Assembly (NCBI GenBank): GCA_914767715.1
Contig: OU612072.1
Location: forward strand, 15,872,001-15,936,000
Length of the DNA: 64,000 nucleotides
Reading direction: 5' to 3'
DNA from: Membranipora membranacea
Lineage: Eukaryota; Bryozoa; Gymnolaemata; Cheilostomatida; Membraniporidae
Shown here: one piece after another, positions 36,445-49,100 of the stretch
How positions within the stretch are numbered: the stretch's first letter is position 1
How the letters are laid out: every line of letters starts with the position of its first letter
The notes under the pieces: generated by a model
Told to the model about the DNA's origin: nothing
Database searches by the model: none
Seen by the model: only the letters and a program-made list of their open reading frames with translations
Program-made: the position numbers and the translations under genes

Positions 36445-37290
36445 TTTACACTGCAACTATAACTAACTTGGCACAACATACATAACAATACATGCATTTG
36501 CTCTAAGACAATGCCAACCTGCTACAACTGTTCCTATGACCGGCTTTGTTGGAAGAACATCAACACATGATGCCCTGATAACCAATACAGGTAAGATGAA
36601 ATTAAATCTGGGTTAATTGTTAGCCAAGCAATGGAAATGTGAAAAAAAGTTTAGGAATAATGTCATAGATTTTTGACGACTAAACAAGAACAGGTCCAAA
36701 AGTCATTTTCAATCTTATATACCCTGTGCTGGGAATTTTTTCGGAAGGAAATGAGCTTTCACTTATTTGACAGTTCAAAGAATGAGGTTGATATAAAAGC
36801 CATGGGTTACTTAGTTTGTGCGTATATTTTGCCTTTTACCCATGTCAAATGTTTTAAAATTTTGCATTTTTGGATGAGGATATTGCTGCAATAAGATAAT
36901 AAATATTGCGGTCTGTCTGAATTGGACATTCCGGTAGCGAAATGGTATGCTAGCAACTGAGGTGATCTTCAAGTGAAATTTTCTTGGCAAAAGTCTCGTA
37001 GAAAACGAAGGTGATTTTCTACAAAATTTTTCCCCAAAATTGAGAAACCTTCTTCTACATGTAGAAGAAGGTTTCTCAATTTTGGGGAAAAATTTTGTAG
37101 AAGATCACCTTCATTTACTACTATACTTTTGCCCAGAGTCTGGCTCAGCTCTTCAGATGTAGGTTCAGTTTTACGTCCAGTAAATCAGTTGTTTTGAAGA
37201 ATTTAGTCTGAAGATGTAAGTCTTTTTGTAAGTTTTATGTGCAGGGTGCCCCAAGTTTATTCTGTTTGTGATTACAATACTATCAGTAAA
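36430..37290 (+). repeat. Receptor fragment F, inverted relative to copy D
   Basis: Matches the reverse complement of 11.36-10.79 kb and, after a junction, of 8.58-8.34 kb. It keeps a stalk exon (about 36503-36585: PATTVPMTGFVGRTSTHDAL) but lacks the TM and tail exons that D carries between those two blocks. A 122-base palindrome sits exactly at the junction. Confidence 0.65.
36998..37121. repeat. Long palindrome at a deletion junction
   Basis: Arms of about 60 bases meet at TACATGTA (37056-37063) with almost no spacer: GAGAAACCTTCTTC on the left reads GAAGAAGGTTTCTC on the right. Single-copy counterpart at about 8530-8580. Confidence 0.85.
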
Positions 37291-38149
37291 TGTTCTGCCA
37301 CACAGAGAAAAGCCAACAGTAGATAGAGAGTGATTATGTGGGGCTAAGTTGACACTCCAAGCTTATGTTGTAGACTTTGGATGGAGGATGATGGTTCTTC
37401 AGGGATTTGTTATATTCTGACTCTTACATAAATTTGGCAGCATTTCCAAACAATACCTGCAGTCGGCTTCCAGGCAGAATTGAGGCTTGCTGTTGCTGTT
37501 ATATCTGTCATCAGTTTGATGTATCCATTGATGTCGTTCATCTTTCCAATGAAATGCTGACTTCTAACTGTGGAACACTGCGTCTTCTCAACATGACAAC
37601 TGAATCTCCACTCTGTACAAGATTTTAGGTTTGAAACACAAAAGATTTAGTTGCCACAGCGTAGCAGTCTTCAAGGAGTAAGAAGTTATAGTCCATTGAG
37701 TTCATACTTGAAGAACGACACAGGTAAAAATATTTCTTGGCCAACAGAGCTTATGATCACATATAGAGTTATAGGATTGCTGCATTAAAGTTGATGGCAG
37801 ATATTATTACTTGGTATACAGAGCCAAGAAATATAGAGTTGCTGTATCAAGTTAACGGCAGATACTATTACATGGATGCACCAAAATATGACAGCGGAGA
37901 TTATTGCTTGGCCAACCGAGTCCATAGATATAGGGACACACTTGACACATTACACTGCAGTGGCTGATGGCAGTTGCACACACTCGGACAACCAGCAAGC
38001 TAAATCCAATTCCAAGGTGGCAGAATGTATTACAGCAAGAATATAGCTCAGAATTTATGCATATAGAACGACAATGACACTGACAATACTGACAGTTATC
38101 AGATTAAGTTTGAGGAATATTAATTTTCCGAATGTGTGAGGTTATCTCC

Positions 38150-39250
38150 TCTTTTGTGGTAGGGAGACAACTTGTCACCTAGTCAAGCTACAATATAGAA
38201 AAGCTGATGTAGTTTGATGCTGAAGATCAACGAAGCCCAAGAATGCAACAGAGGCTGTCATTTGAGTGAGAGGGTGCTCCAGGATAAAAATGCCATCAGA
38301 TAAGCTCAATGTCTGCGCTTGTTACAGCAGAACTGGGCTGAACTGTGAGAGAGAACATCAGACTCTTCTCCTGGAACAGAATGTTTCTTGCGCAGAAAGA
38401 GTACAATATATTGCATACTTGGGTATTATTGAATGGTCTGTTATTTAAATTGACCTGTTTCCAGGTTTTGTTCAATCTGCTGCAAAATATTTATCCTGAG
38501 ACGAGCTAGAAGTTTGTTATAGTTTGTCTCTGTGTAATGAACTGACAGATCTAGGTGATACTGTGGCTGTGATAGCCGGCCAAATAAGGCTTACTTGGAA
38601 AACTTGGAAAAGGTCAGTATCAAGAATGAAAATTAGCTAAGGCAAAGATTATAAATACATTGGCTAAGCCGAGTTAGATACAACATTGATCTATGTGTTG
38701 ACATCAGCTGTCAATCAAAAAATTAATGTTTTGCTTACAAAAAGGGAACATCAAATAATACTGAAACATAAATTGAATTTCCAGTTGTCATCATCAGATA
38801 ACATGTGACCTATTGACATAAAGTCATTAAGTAATAAAAGCTAACTCATTTCATTATTTCAGATGACCTAGATGAGGAAGTTTAGATGACATCGCTCAAA
38901 GTTGTCGAGCTTGCGAGTTGAGATTTCCATAACGTTTGAATTACTTTGACACTAGTTACAGGACGCTTTGTTGCTGCCATTTCTGTCTTCAAAGAACATG
39001 GTTAGAGATTATCAAACCTATTTGACCACCTAAAATTCATCTTGTGCTCAAACTTTCTCCGATTACTGGTAGTAGCATTGTATTCTCATATTATAATAAC
39101 GTAAAAATCAAAGAGAACTAATTGAACGAGCACTGCGTATTGGACTCTACTCTCCAAAGATTAGGTGACCGAAACAATTAGTTCTAACAGCTATCCAGTC
39201 AAATTTGATTAGGGGTGCGAGACTGCATCTGCATTGAATGTACACATTTC
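38150..39250 (+). repeat. Upstream module of the receptor array (unit C)
   Basis: Counterpart of 28.18-28.56 kb and of 48.0-49.1 kb, with the 13-residue exon at 38962-39000. No signal-peptide exon could be recognised upstream in any of the copies. Confidence 0.55.
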
Positions 39251-42200
39251 AAAAGGGATGAAACTTTTTTTAAAGCAGTCTAGTTGTGATGTTTTATTGG
39301 TTTTAGTTGTAGTGCTCTGAGTGTGAGATTTATGGGGGGATAAAAACTAGAGTCATTCACTGGAAACAAGAGTAGGGAACAAGCCATGCATAAACATAAT
39401 TTACATGGCATTCTAAATGTTTCTGACTTCTCCAAAACTGACTCGATTGTCTATTGTTGAGAATCAAAACTCCCCCTCTCTCCTTAGTTCACATGAATCA
39501 GACAAGGACGTTCGAATCACATCACCCCAGTTCCTAAAACTCTTCTGATCGAGGATGTATTTTAAATTGACACAGCTAATTTACACTGAATAAGGATTGG
39601 GGATCTGGGCAGGCCCTAAACAGGACTAGGGTCTGTTTTATACCAAAGACTTATATGGGTAAGAACCATATATGACCTCGTAGAGTGTTCAGGAATCTGC
39701 CAAAATGTGAGCAAGACAACACTTAGCAATCTGAGCTTGAGATTAGCAAATAGGCCAAAATAAAAAAAACCTCACCTTACTCAAAGTTGATCCTAATAAA
39801 CTGTTGATAGTAGGTTTGGTGGGCAGCCCAAAATCATCAAGGCCTGCAGATGAGCATAGACGAGGAATCGTATCAAGTTTCTTACACGACAAAAATAGAG
39901 CATGTCATCACATCCATGTTGAAAAACTGAGACTTGTGTCAGAATGTTCACTCTCTTCCAAGCAACCTTACTAGCAAATGTAGTCGTAGTGGTTGAAATC
40001 GTCGTTGCAGCAATACAAGAAATCTTAACAGCAATTATTTTTCATCTATCATGAAAACCTGCATTCCAAGTTTAAATAGAGTATTACTTCAGATATAGTT
40101 TGTCAATTGTAGGAGAGGACAATCTGCTTTCCGCTAGTGGCAGGTGTTGCTTGTGGATTGATGTAAGTATTGTCCTCAGATATTCCTTTCCAAATCAAAT
40201 CTTAACAATGAACAATCGAAGTAGATTTTTATAAAGAAATCTGACCATTTAAGATGAAAATTGCCCACTGTCTGTCAGATGGAGGGAGAAGGTCACAGGA
40301 CAGGGATAAGAGTACATAGAATTAGCTTGTCGATAATAGAAATGAGGATTTTTTGTGGGTTTGAAAATGCAATTTGCATCAGAATAATGATGCGCTATCT
40401 CTATTTTGTTTTGAAGATTATCACCTGATAATGAGATGACACTATAACTGAATACAATGTCTCCCATTTGGAGGCTGACTTGTTTTAAGTTGGCAATATC
40501 CTCTTCTCAGATGAGATCGCAATCAAAACCACAGACGGGATAACTACATCTTTAATAGCAGGGTCAGCACGATTAGGCAGATATCAGAATGGGATAGGAG
40601 GAGATGCCAGGTTCAATTATATCTACGATTTCATGCAGCTGTCTCCTGATCAGGTTCTCGTCGCTGATCGTTGGAACCAATGTCTGAGATCTGTTGATCG
40701 AGCGACACACCGGACATCGGACTATGCAGGAAGTTGTACAACAGCAGGTGACACAGATGGAACTGACGGTTTATTTAGTTATCCCACATCAGTTCTTCTT
40801 GATATTCACAACCCCATTCGTCTCATCATTGCTGAAAAAGGTGGCGCTTTGCGATCTCTGAATATTGTTTCGAAAAGTTTATCCACCATTTTTCGTGGGG
40901 TATTCAAGTTTTACAATATTATTCAAGAGAAAGTCACAGGGAACATTTATATAGCTGGTACCAACCTGATTGGTTATTATAGCTTTGATAGTAACACTTT
41001 GACAACACTAAGTGCTGATGGTGAGTATTGGAATGTCAAGTTTTTGGATGAACACAGCCTCCTTCTGTCTGAGGCTCTTGAACACAGACTTAAAGTCCTC
41101 GATCTTAAAACAAACGCACGCTCTTACATCTGCTCCGGTAACGTAGGAGATGAGAGCGGTAACATAAGCTCTTGCAGCTTTGATTTTCCGTCGGGACTTC
41201 TCATCCTCAACAACACTCTCTATATCGGGGATTTCTTGCAAACAAGATCTGTGCAGGGTGAGTACAGGTAGGGTGTTGATTGTAAACCCGTGTTTATCTT
41301 CTGATAAATCTGATGCAATATAAATTAATATCAAGCATTTCCGGCTTGCTGTTGGGGCTGAGATTAGAGATTATAATAAGGCATGTTTTTTTCATTAAGA
41401 TTGTCTACAAAATGTATTTCTATACTAAGAGAGCTTTTACCTCTCTAAACTATGGTTGCATAACTAGCTCTAACTCACCTGATTGCATGTAATCAGGTTT
41501 GTCAAGCGCTTATATTTATTACTATCAAATCAATATTGGTATAATTGATTATTTTATATTGCTTTAAAATAAAGCAAAAGCTCATTTGAACAAAAGCACA
41601 GAACTATACTACATGTATTGGTGTATGCTGATGAATTAAAAATCATGACCATAAGTAGGACTTTCAATTAAATGCTGAGGGGGAAAGCCTTTAACCCTAA
41701 GCTGGGGTTTATGTTGAAAACTGTCTAACCTCGTTAAAATCATCAAAATATGTCACTACTGTGAGGCATGATGCTAGAAAAAGTCATCGCCTTCTTTCTC
41801 TAAGTTCAACTCGCTATATTTTATACAGGAGACATCGTTCAAACATCTCCAGAAAGTCCTACATCAACTACCACAACTACTCTAACTCCTCCAACTACTC
41901 TAACTCCTCCAACTACTCTAACTGCTCCAACTACTATAACTACTCCCACTACAATAACTACTCAAGCTATTCCAACAGCTTTCACTGCGTCAACCACTCA
42001 CACTTCAACAGATTCCACTGCTACTGGTGAGATATCATTAAAATTGGATTATTTATAAGCCAAGATAAAGGAACTTGAATTGAAATTGAAATTTTGTGGT
42101 TTGTCTTAGATTTTCAACATGAACAAATCAAAAAACAAAAACCAAAAATAATCTACCACCGCCTGTGTTGAAACTTCAGCAGCGAGTTAAGTGAGCTATA

Positions 42201-43717
42201 GTTTTTTTGGAGAAAGAATATTTGCCTTTTCCACTGTTCGAAGGATCTTTTGTGTCGCATGTCCATGGTAGAGCAATCTAGCATTATTTGATGAGGTAAT
42301 TGCTGTTAAAAGATATAAAGACAGACTTTACCTGTTTTTGATTATGTATTCAAATGATATTCTGGTAACTGATTATATCTCTTATGCTTGGTTCACATTG
42401 TCCCAGAATACACTAGGATGCCATCCCAGATGCTTATCCCAATCACATTATAACATTCATCCCAGATAGCCATCTCAGATAGCCATCTTAGTCAATGTGA
42501 ACCAGAAAATGACACAATCCCAGACTGTCTGGGCCCGTCTGGGATAGCATCAATAAAGTTCGTAAGCGTCAAACTTTCCCGATGCTATCCCAGAGGGACC
42601 CAGGCAGTCTGGGATTGTGTCATTTTCTGGTTCACATTGAGTAGGATGGCCATCTGGGATGGCTATCTGGGATGAATGTTATAATGTGACTGGGATAAAC
42701 ATCTGGGATGGCATACTAGTGTCATCTGGGACAATGTGAACCAAGCATTAGACCAATGTTCTTGGCAAATGTGAAAAGCATGTTGATTATTCAAATCTTC
42801 ATCTTTAGCACAAGATACCTCTATTAAAACTACCACAAAGTCATCAACTTCTACTGCCCAGATAGCAATTATATGTTCAACGGTGGCAGTTGTATTGTGT
42901 ACTCTAATCATTGGATTGGTGATTGTTAAGATGAGAGGCAAACCGCCAACCCGATCTGCAGCTCAGAGGTAAAGTGGAACAGGGAGCTAAATCTGTAGAT
43001 ATAATTTTGCACCATAATGGACACAAACTCATTCTTATACAGTATACGACAGTGCTGTCTTTTCTTGCAAATAAGATCGCACTGGAAATTCAAACGGTGT
43101 CATATTCAAACACTTTCTTATTTCCCAGTATAACCATCAACATCCAAGCATAATCTGGTTATTTATACAGTCATTTTTAAAAAACGAGGAATTATAACAT
43201 GATTTGTAAGCAAACCCACAGCTTATAAATTTTTATCATACTTTCAGCCGGTCTGAAGCTGATGAAATTCAGCTGGAAGTAACTGCCACTACCCCCATGG
43301 TTGGGAATCAGGTAACTATCCAAGATGAAGAAGATGATGGGAACTACTGCCAGATAGATATGAGTCAGCCTGATTCCCATGTATACAGCTCGCCCAGGTG
43401 AGTTGTGAGGAAAGTTATTTGGCCCCAAACATTACTTCTAAGACACATGCATAAGGTACACTCATAAGTACACAAATTGATGCAGGTTATCATTCGGATC
43501 GTAGCACAAATAAATTGTCGTAGTCAAATGTGTTTATAAGGAACAATTTATTTTGTTCTCTTATTTCAGCCCTCCTACTGCTGAAGACAATCAGCTGAAA
43601 GCTGCTGACGCTGCTACTGGAATAAGGAATCATGTCAATGTACAAGCAGAAGAAGATGGTGGAGAATACTGTGACCCAGTTCCGGCTGATTATCACCAAT
43701 ACAGCCTGCCCCTGTAA
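38962..43717 (+). CDS. NHL-TM receptor copy C, most intact copy
   Basis: Exons: 38962-39000 (encodes RFVAAISVFKEH), 40562-41257 (NHL propeller, 232 codons), 41829-42026 (66-residue stalk, Thr/Pro-rich with TPPTTLTPPTTLT), 42809-42968 (TM), 43248-43397 and 43570-43717 (tail). All phases agree and no stop interrupts. NHL motifs include VADRWNQCLRSVDRAT and SYPTSVLLD, with later blades SCSFDFPSGLLILNNTLYIG. The helix is followed by KMRGKPPTR, then a tail of about 100 residues with Tyr in NYCQ, VYSS, EYCD, DYHQ and QYSLPL. NHL propellers bind protein or other ligands. A surface receptor is inferred. The signal-peptide exon is not found, and the first small exon is separated by a 1.56 kb intron with foreign array sequence, so that junction is less sure. 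Confidence 0.7.
39355..39870 (+). repeat. Diverged receptor 3' flank lodged in the copy C intron
   Basis: AAACAAGAGTAGGGAA, AGACTTATATGGG and ATAGTAGGTTTGGTGGGCAG parallel about 3645-4410 of copy A in the same order. The intron of copy C thus holds the remains of another unit's 3' end. Confidence 0.55.
42385..42747. mobile_element. Palindromic MITE in the copy C intron
   Basis: Same family as 33205-33547 and at the same intron position, flanked by TTA (42382-42384 and 42748-42750). TIRs TGCTTGGTTCACATTGTCCC. The central spacer reads in the opposite direction relative to copy B. Confidence 0.8.
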
Positions 43718-45490
43718 AGTTCAGGGAAAGCTATCTAAGGATTTCGAACTTAACATGACCATATCGAAGGAATATCTTATTGTTCCTATTTTCTCTAAAT
43801 TTATGTTCACAAGCTGAAAAAGATGGTGGACATTACTCCGGCCAGATCCGGCTGATAATAACTTGTACAACTTACCCCTGTAAAGTACAGGGAAGGTTAT
43901 AATATATAATTTTTCCTTCTATCATATTATTCTCTAAACTTATTCTCAATTATAATCATCAATTGAACCTATCCTGATGCTATATATTGCCCTCTCTCGT
44001 TTGAACAAATCGTAATTCTATTCTTTGTTGATACTAGATACCTAGTGAAAAGCGCAGCACAGAGTTAATCAGAGGGTGTGTGTCTGATGTGAATGCGAAA
44101 TCCAAATGTCAGATTGGATTTTAAACCGGTCTATTATGACAGCTGTATTCCTAGCATTCATTTCTATTCTTCCAGTTGATACTGATTTCAAACTGTTTAT
44201 TTTTGATGATATATATGATGTTGTTGTAAAAGAGTGAATTTTGTATTGTGAAATAGAAACATCAGGAAGCAAACAGACCTTATCCAAATGGTTGTGGCTT
44301 AATGAGGTGTCTGGTTGACATGACCTGTTGACACATCACTAGCATTCTATTGCTATCCAGTGTGATGGGTCTGACTGATTTGGTTAGATATCGCCAAATC
44401 AACCAGATGCATCGCATTAGCTAATATGTACATCATGTGGTAGTAATCAATCAAGGATATCTTACGTTTGTGTAGGGCTCAGGCCACTTGGCCAATGGAA
44501 TCATCTTACTGCATTACTTCCCATGGTTTATATGGTTGTCTCTTGGAAAGGAGTGAGAGCAAATCTCTTGAAACAAGAGCAGGGAATAAGACATACAAAA
44601 GCATAATTTTAATGAAATTTCAAACATTTCTAAACTTGCTAAAAATGGCATATTTAGCCATTCGAGGATATGACCTGTACCCAATTGATAAATGGCCGTC
44701 AGCGCTTTACCAGGTCTAGAGTGTGAAAAGTAAGGTTATGAAGAATTTTTTCATCAGTTTTACGAGAAGGGTAACATTTTGATTTGTTTTCTATGAATTT
44801 TTACAATTGAGATAAACCTATAGTATAGAGGTAGGGGTGGGGCGGGAGGTATAAAAAAAACTGTCTCATGAGCATCATGTGAGATAAATGAAGTATTTAT
44901 TGACAGCTAAAAATCCCCAACACTCCTTGTTTCAAATGAATTGGACAAGGAAGATAAAATAACATCTCGAAAGTTCCTCAAACTTTTCTGATCGAGGATG
45001 TAGATTTAGTGAACAAGCCAATTTACACTGAGTAAGGACTGGGAATCTAGACTGGCCTTAAACAGGATAAGGGTATGTTTCATACAATTGACTAATGTGT
45101 CCATACATGACGTGGTGAGGTCTGTAGAAAGCTGCCAATATGTGATAAAGATATCCTTTAGCCATTGTCAGCTGCTTTCGTGCATAGCGAACAGGGCAAA
45201 ACATGAACACTTAACTCAAAGTGAATACATGTTTCCTTTAACCTGTTGATAGTAGGTTGGGTAGGAAGCTCAACATTATCAAGATGTGTAGACAAGCCTA
45301 GACACACCTATATCGTCAATTGAGAGTTTGTTATCCATCATGGCTGGCGTAAAGAATAAAACATTTGAGAGGGTGAGTTGAAGGCTAGTTCAGGCTATGT
45401 GTCGTTATATATAAAATTGCCTATGCATAGAAGCTATCAAACATTTTGTTTACAAAATGTGTGCATCAAAAATGCAGGGAGGTAAATCTT
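43718..45490. repeat. 3' flank module of the receptor array (copy C)
   Basis: Counterpart of 2791-4650 and 34515-36100, with the decayed exon duplicate at 43814-43883. About 80 bases near 44768 are deleted relative to A and B. Confidence 0.75.
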
Positions 45491-47230
45491 TGAGCCAACT
45501 TCATAGCTTTCATGAGTTGTTCAACAAGCTTAGGTAGTTCTATACCTTTAAACCGAAAGCCTTTCAACTCAATTTAGCCAGCTATACAGGTCTTGCTTAA
45601 AAGCTAAGCTACAAACATCCAAGTTCATAGCAGGCCGATGTATGCAACAAATGGGCAAAGCTTCCAAATGATCTAAACTTTTTTGGGAGGATCACTTAAA
45701 CATGGCTGTAAAAGTAGCAATACATGATATATAACTTAGCTTTGTGGTGTTCCTTTGCAAATGTTCTTCCCTCGCCTCAATCGTCTGTTTGCGGCCTTGT
45801 TTGCAGCCCGATTGCCTGGCATTAAGCCATATCATACAATTATCATAGCATCTATCACCATATACCAGTGCTGTCAAACTCTTGTGTTGTTTTGGTTGAA
45901 TCACACCAAGTCACCGGGCAGTCAATCGCGCTGAAATAAAAACTGGAAAGCAGCAGCATAGCATCCAATTTTGGTGACGTCTATAAATTGGAAATGCTTG
46001 AGACACCGATTATCAGTGCCTGTAACAGATATGTGCATGTAAAAAATTATTTTAACGGAATTGCGAACCAAACTGGAACAAAAACAAAGGGAGAGGAACC
46101 AAAAAACCCTTTGTTTTTGAAGGAAAAACAAAGTTTCCATAAAAATCTCTTGTACTGACTTCTGAAAAAAAAATGTTGTTATCATAATGATGACCGCAGG
46201 GGTATTTTTTTTGCCAAGGCATACCGCATATCGTCATGCTTTGTGGAATTAAAACGCTGGTACCCACAGCAATACAGATCCCCAAACCACTAACAAAGAC
46301 GGCATTCCGCTATACCAAGTTGCGGCAACTAAGTCCTCACCAATGTTGCTGCTAATAAAAAAAACCCACATTGCAGATCCCCAGTATATGTGTCCATGGT
46401 TGGCCTTCATGTATTAAAAGTGTTGGTATCCACGCTTTTTAATGAGGAGGTGGAAGCACCTATTAGTTTTGGTCACGGTCAAACAGCTGGAGGAGAGTTA
46501 CAAAGCTTAGATATGGGTTAGAATGCGTTTGCAGGTCTCATTATGATATCCATATATTATTTTGATAGTCATGTGCGGGTAACATGTGCTGTTATTGTGT
46601 CAGTCCTCTCCCTTATTTCACGTTTGAGCTGATTAATTCAGATAAAGGATTCGAGGGACACAGAACCCAGTCATATGCATGTACAAAACAAGCTATTGGA
46701 ACAGTCTTATTGGTAATGTTTACTTACACTTGCCATGTTGTCTCGAGAGTACAGTGCTACCTTGCCTGAGGCAAAGAGAGGAAAGGAAAGCTAATGACCT
46801 TTGCCCAACATATAATATCCTGATGTTCAGCCAATCAGAATTCAGTATTGCTTCAACAACCAAGCTGTGAGGAAAGCCTCATTAACCATGAGAAGCCAAC
46901 TCATAAATACACAAACAATTTTAATCTAAAAAGTCCATTTCTTACAAAATGGTAATTTCTGCCCACTTCCCACTTTTTGTAATTCCCACTATTTCCTCCA
47001 GATTAGAGAGAAAACAGCCCTATCGCAATTTTTTAGTAATTATCCGATGGGGGTGTCAATACTTGACATTGACAAAGTAAGGCCATGTAAGTCCTGGGGC
47101 CGATGTGTTGATGATAAGTGTTTAATGTGTATTTCACCTCACTTTGATACTTGAGTACTAGTATGAAGTACAAATATGAAATTATTTGGGATGAAATATG
47201 CGTATTTAGCCCTTCCTAGTGGTTAGAAAC
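45490..47230. other. Intergenic, no gene seen
   Basis: Open frames on both strands (for example 45692-45904, 45922-46185 and 46052-46285, all minus) show no domain and overlap one another. I see nothing supportable here. Confidence 0.4.
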
Positions 47231-49100
47231 GCTCTTAGAGCATCAGCAGCAAGTATGCCCATAGATATAGGGACACACTTGACACATCACACTGCAGTGA
47301 CTGACGACAGTTGCACACGACCAGATCACTTGGCATACAGAGGCCATAGATATAGGATACACACCCGACACATCTGACTGCATTGATACAGATTACAGGT
47401 GTATTTATAATCCACTGTTTAAATACCCTGATGTATTAAATAAAACAGTTGATGAGCTCTGGTAAAAAATTAAATTGGAATCATAAAAAAATTGTAGCAC
47501 CATCAAGGAAAAAGGATTTTCTGCGTTTTACAGTATACGCCATGATTAAAAAATTGTGCTTCAGTCGACTTGAATGTCTATACAGAGACGACTGCCTCTC
47601 AGGGACTAACGTGTGGAGCCTATGCCTACAGTTGCTGGCTATCTTGATAAAATTAGTCTGATAAAGTGATTCACTAAAATGTCTTAACTCAGGAATGGCC
47701 AGAGCTGATAGTCTCTCAGAATAATCCTCTATGTGAGGTAAAATAACTCTAGTGCACAATTTCTGAAATCGTTCCAAAGATTTCAGCTGAACGTCAGTTA
47801 ACATGGGAAAAAAGCAGGAATACAATAAGTAAGGATTGATCGTATGTTGGCAATATAAAAAAGCACAAGATTGTTACATTGGCTCATGAATGACAGTTGC
47901 ACACACTTCGAATCACGTGGCATACAGAGCCCATTCACATACAATGAAACATAGCACTGTACTGGATAACAACAATGCATGCAGCGGGTTACCAAACAAG
48001 CAGAACCAGTAAGCAGTCAAAGCTAAACCCAATTCCAAGGTGGCAGAATGTATTACAGCAAGAATATAGCTCAGAATTTATGCATATAGAACGGCAATGA
48101 CACTGACAGATCAGCTCAATGTCTGCGATTGTTACAGCAACACTGCGCTGAACTGTGAGAGAGAACGTTGGACTCTTCTTCTGAAAAAGAAAGTTACCTG
48201 CGCTATGAGAGTGTACAACATGCTGCATTAAATACTGGTGATTTATATAATGTTCTGTTATTTAATTTTTTCTTTTCCTGGTTGAATTAATTCTGCTTAG
48301 TTCAATCAGCTGCAAGTTATTTATTCAGAGAAGCGAGAGGGAGATGTTTATTATAGTTTGTCTCTGTGTATTGAACTGAAAAATTAAGTGATATATTACT
48401 TTATCGGGCAAAACAACCCCATCTGAGATAGCTGTATTAACATGGTAATTATGAATTATGTAGTAAAAACTTGGCAGACGCATGAGAGGTGCTATGTGAT
48501 CACTGTATATCACAAATTGACAGAATTTACAGTATTTGCAATGGCGAGTTAAAACACTAATCCAGTCCATGTGTCGAAACTTTAATCTAATTTAAACAAG
48601 ATCCATCAAACGATGTATTTTTGCCAAAAGATGTGCATCATAAAATGCAGACTTGTAAATTGAACTTCCCTGTCAACATCAGATAACATTAAGACCTATT
48701 AACTCAAAGTTAATTAAAGTGATGTGATAACTTATTTCACATGATCCTGTTGGGGAAGTTAGAATCATAACTCTCAAAGTTCTCCAGCCTGCGAGACATA
48801 TTTTGGTTTAAGTTACAGGACAGTGTGTTGGTGCCATCATCGTCTTCAAAGATCATGGTAAGAGATATATTAACCCGGTTTTGACACGCTGCAATTTATC
48901 TTATGCTCAAACTATGTTGGGTTACTAATAGTGGCATTGAGTTATCATATTGTAATAACGTAATAATCAAAGAGAACTAGTTGCGCATGAGACTCTACTC
49001 TCCAAAGATAAAGGGAGTGAAACAGAGAGTTCCAATAGATCCCTGGTCAAGTTTGATAAGGATTGCAAGAACTCATCGGCGTTGAATGTACATGTTTCCG
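47230..49100 (+). repeat. Receptor array fragment E (upstream module only)
   Basis: Pieces match 37.9-39.25 kb in order: the CCATAGATATAGGGACACAC block, the CCAAGGTGGCAGAATGTATT block, and the 13-residue exon at 48819-48857 (encodes QCVGAIIVFKDH, GTAAGA donor). No propeller, TM or tail exon follows. A LINE fragment splits it at about 47.4-47.88 kb. Confidence 0.6.
47481..47825 (-). mobile_element. LINE ORF2 C-terminal fragment
   Basis: An open frame encodes LERFQKLCTRVILPHIEDYS, ERLSALAIPELRHFSE and a Cys-free end, matching the region after the RT domain of non-LTR retrotransposons (LExxQxxxTRxI...YxERLxxLxIPxL). It is an isolated fragment inserted in module E. Confidence 0.6.

Noticed and set aside
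36673-36894. Frame MTTKQEQVQKSF..., with a near copy on the minus strand at 10898-11116, as a conserved protein
   Set aside because: Both copies lie in the intron after the stalk exon of the receptor units; similarity is explained by the segmental inversion, and the differences do not look protein-constrained.
38266-38448. Frame containing LNCEREHQTLLLEQN as a receptor signal-peptide exon
   Set aside because: The homologous modules at 28.4 and 48.1 kb do not keep the frame, and no hydrophobic leader is present.
46052-46285. Minus-strand 77-codon frame near 46 kb
   Set aside because: Overlaps another frame, and no domain or neighbouring exon supports it.
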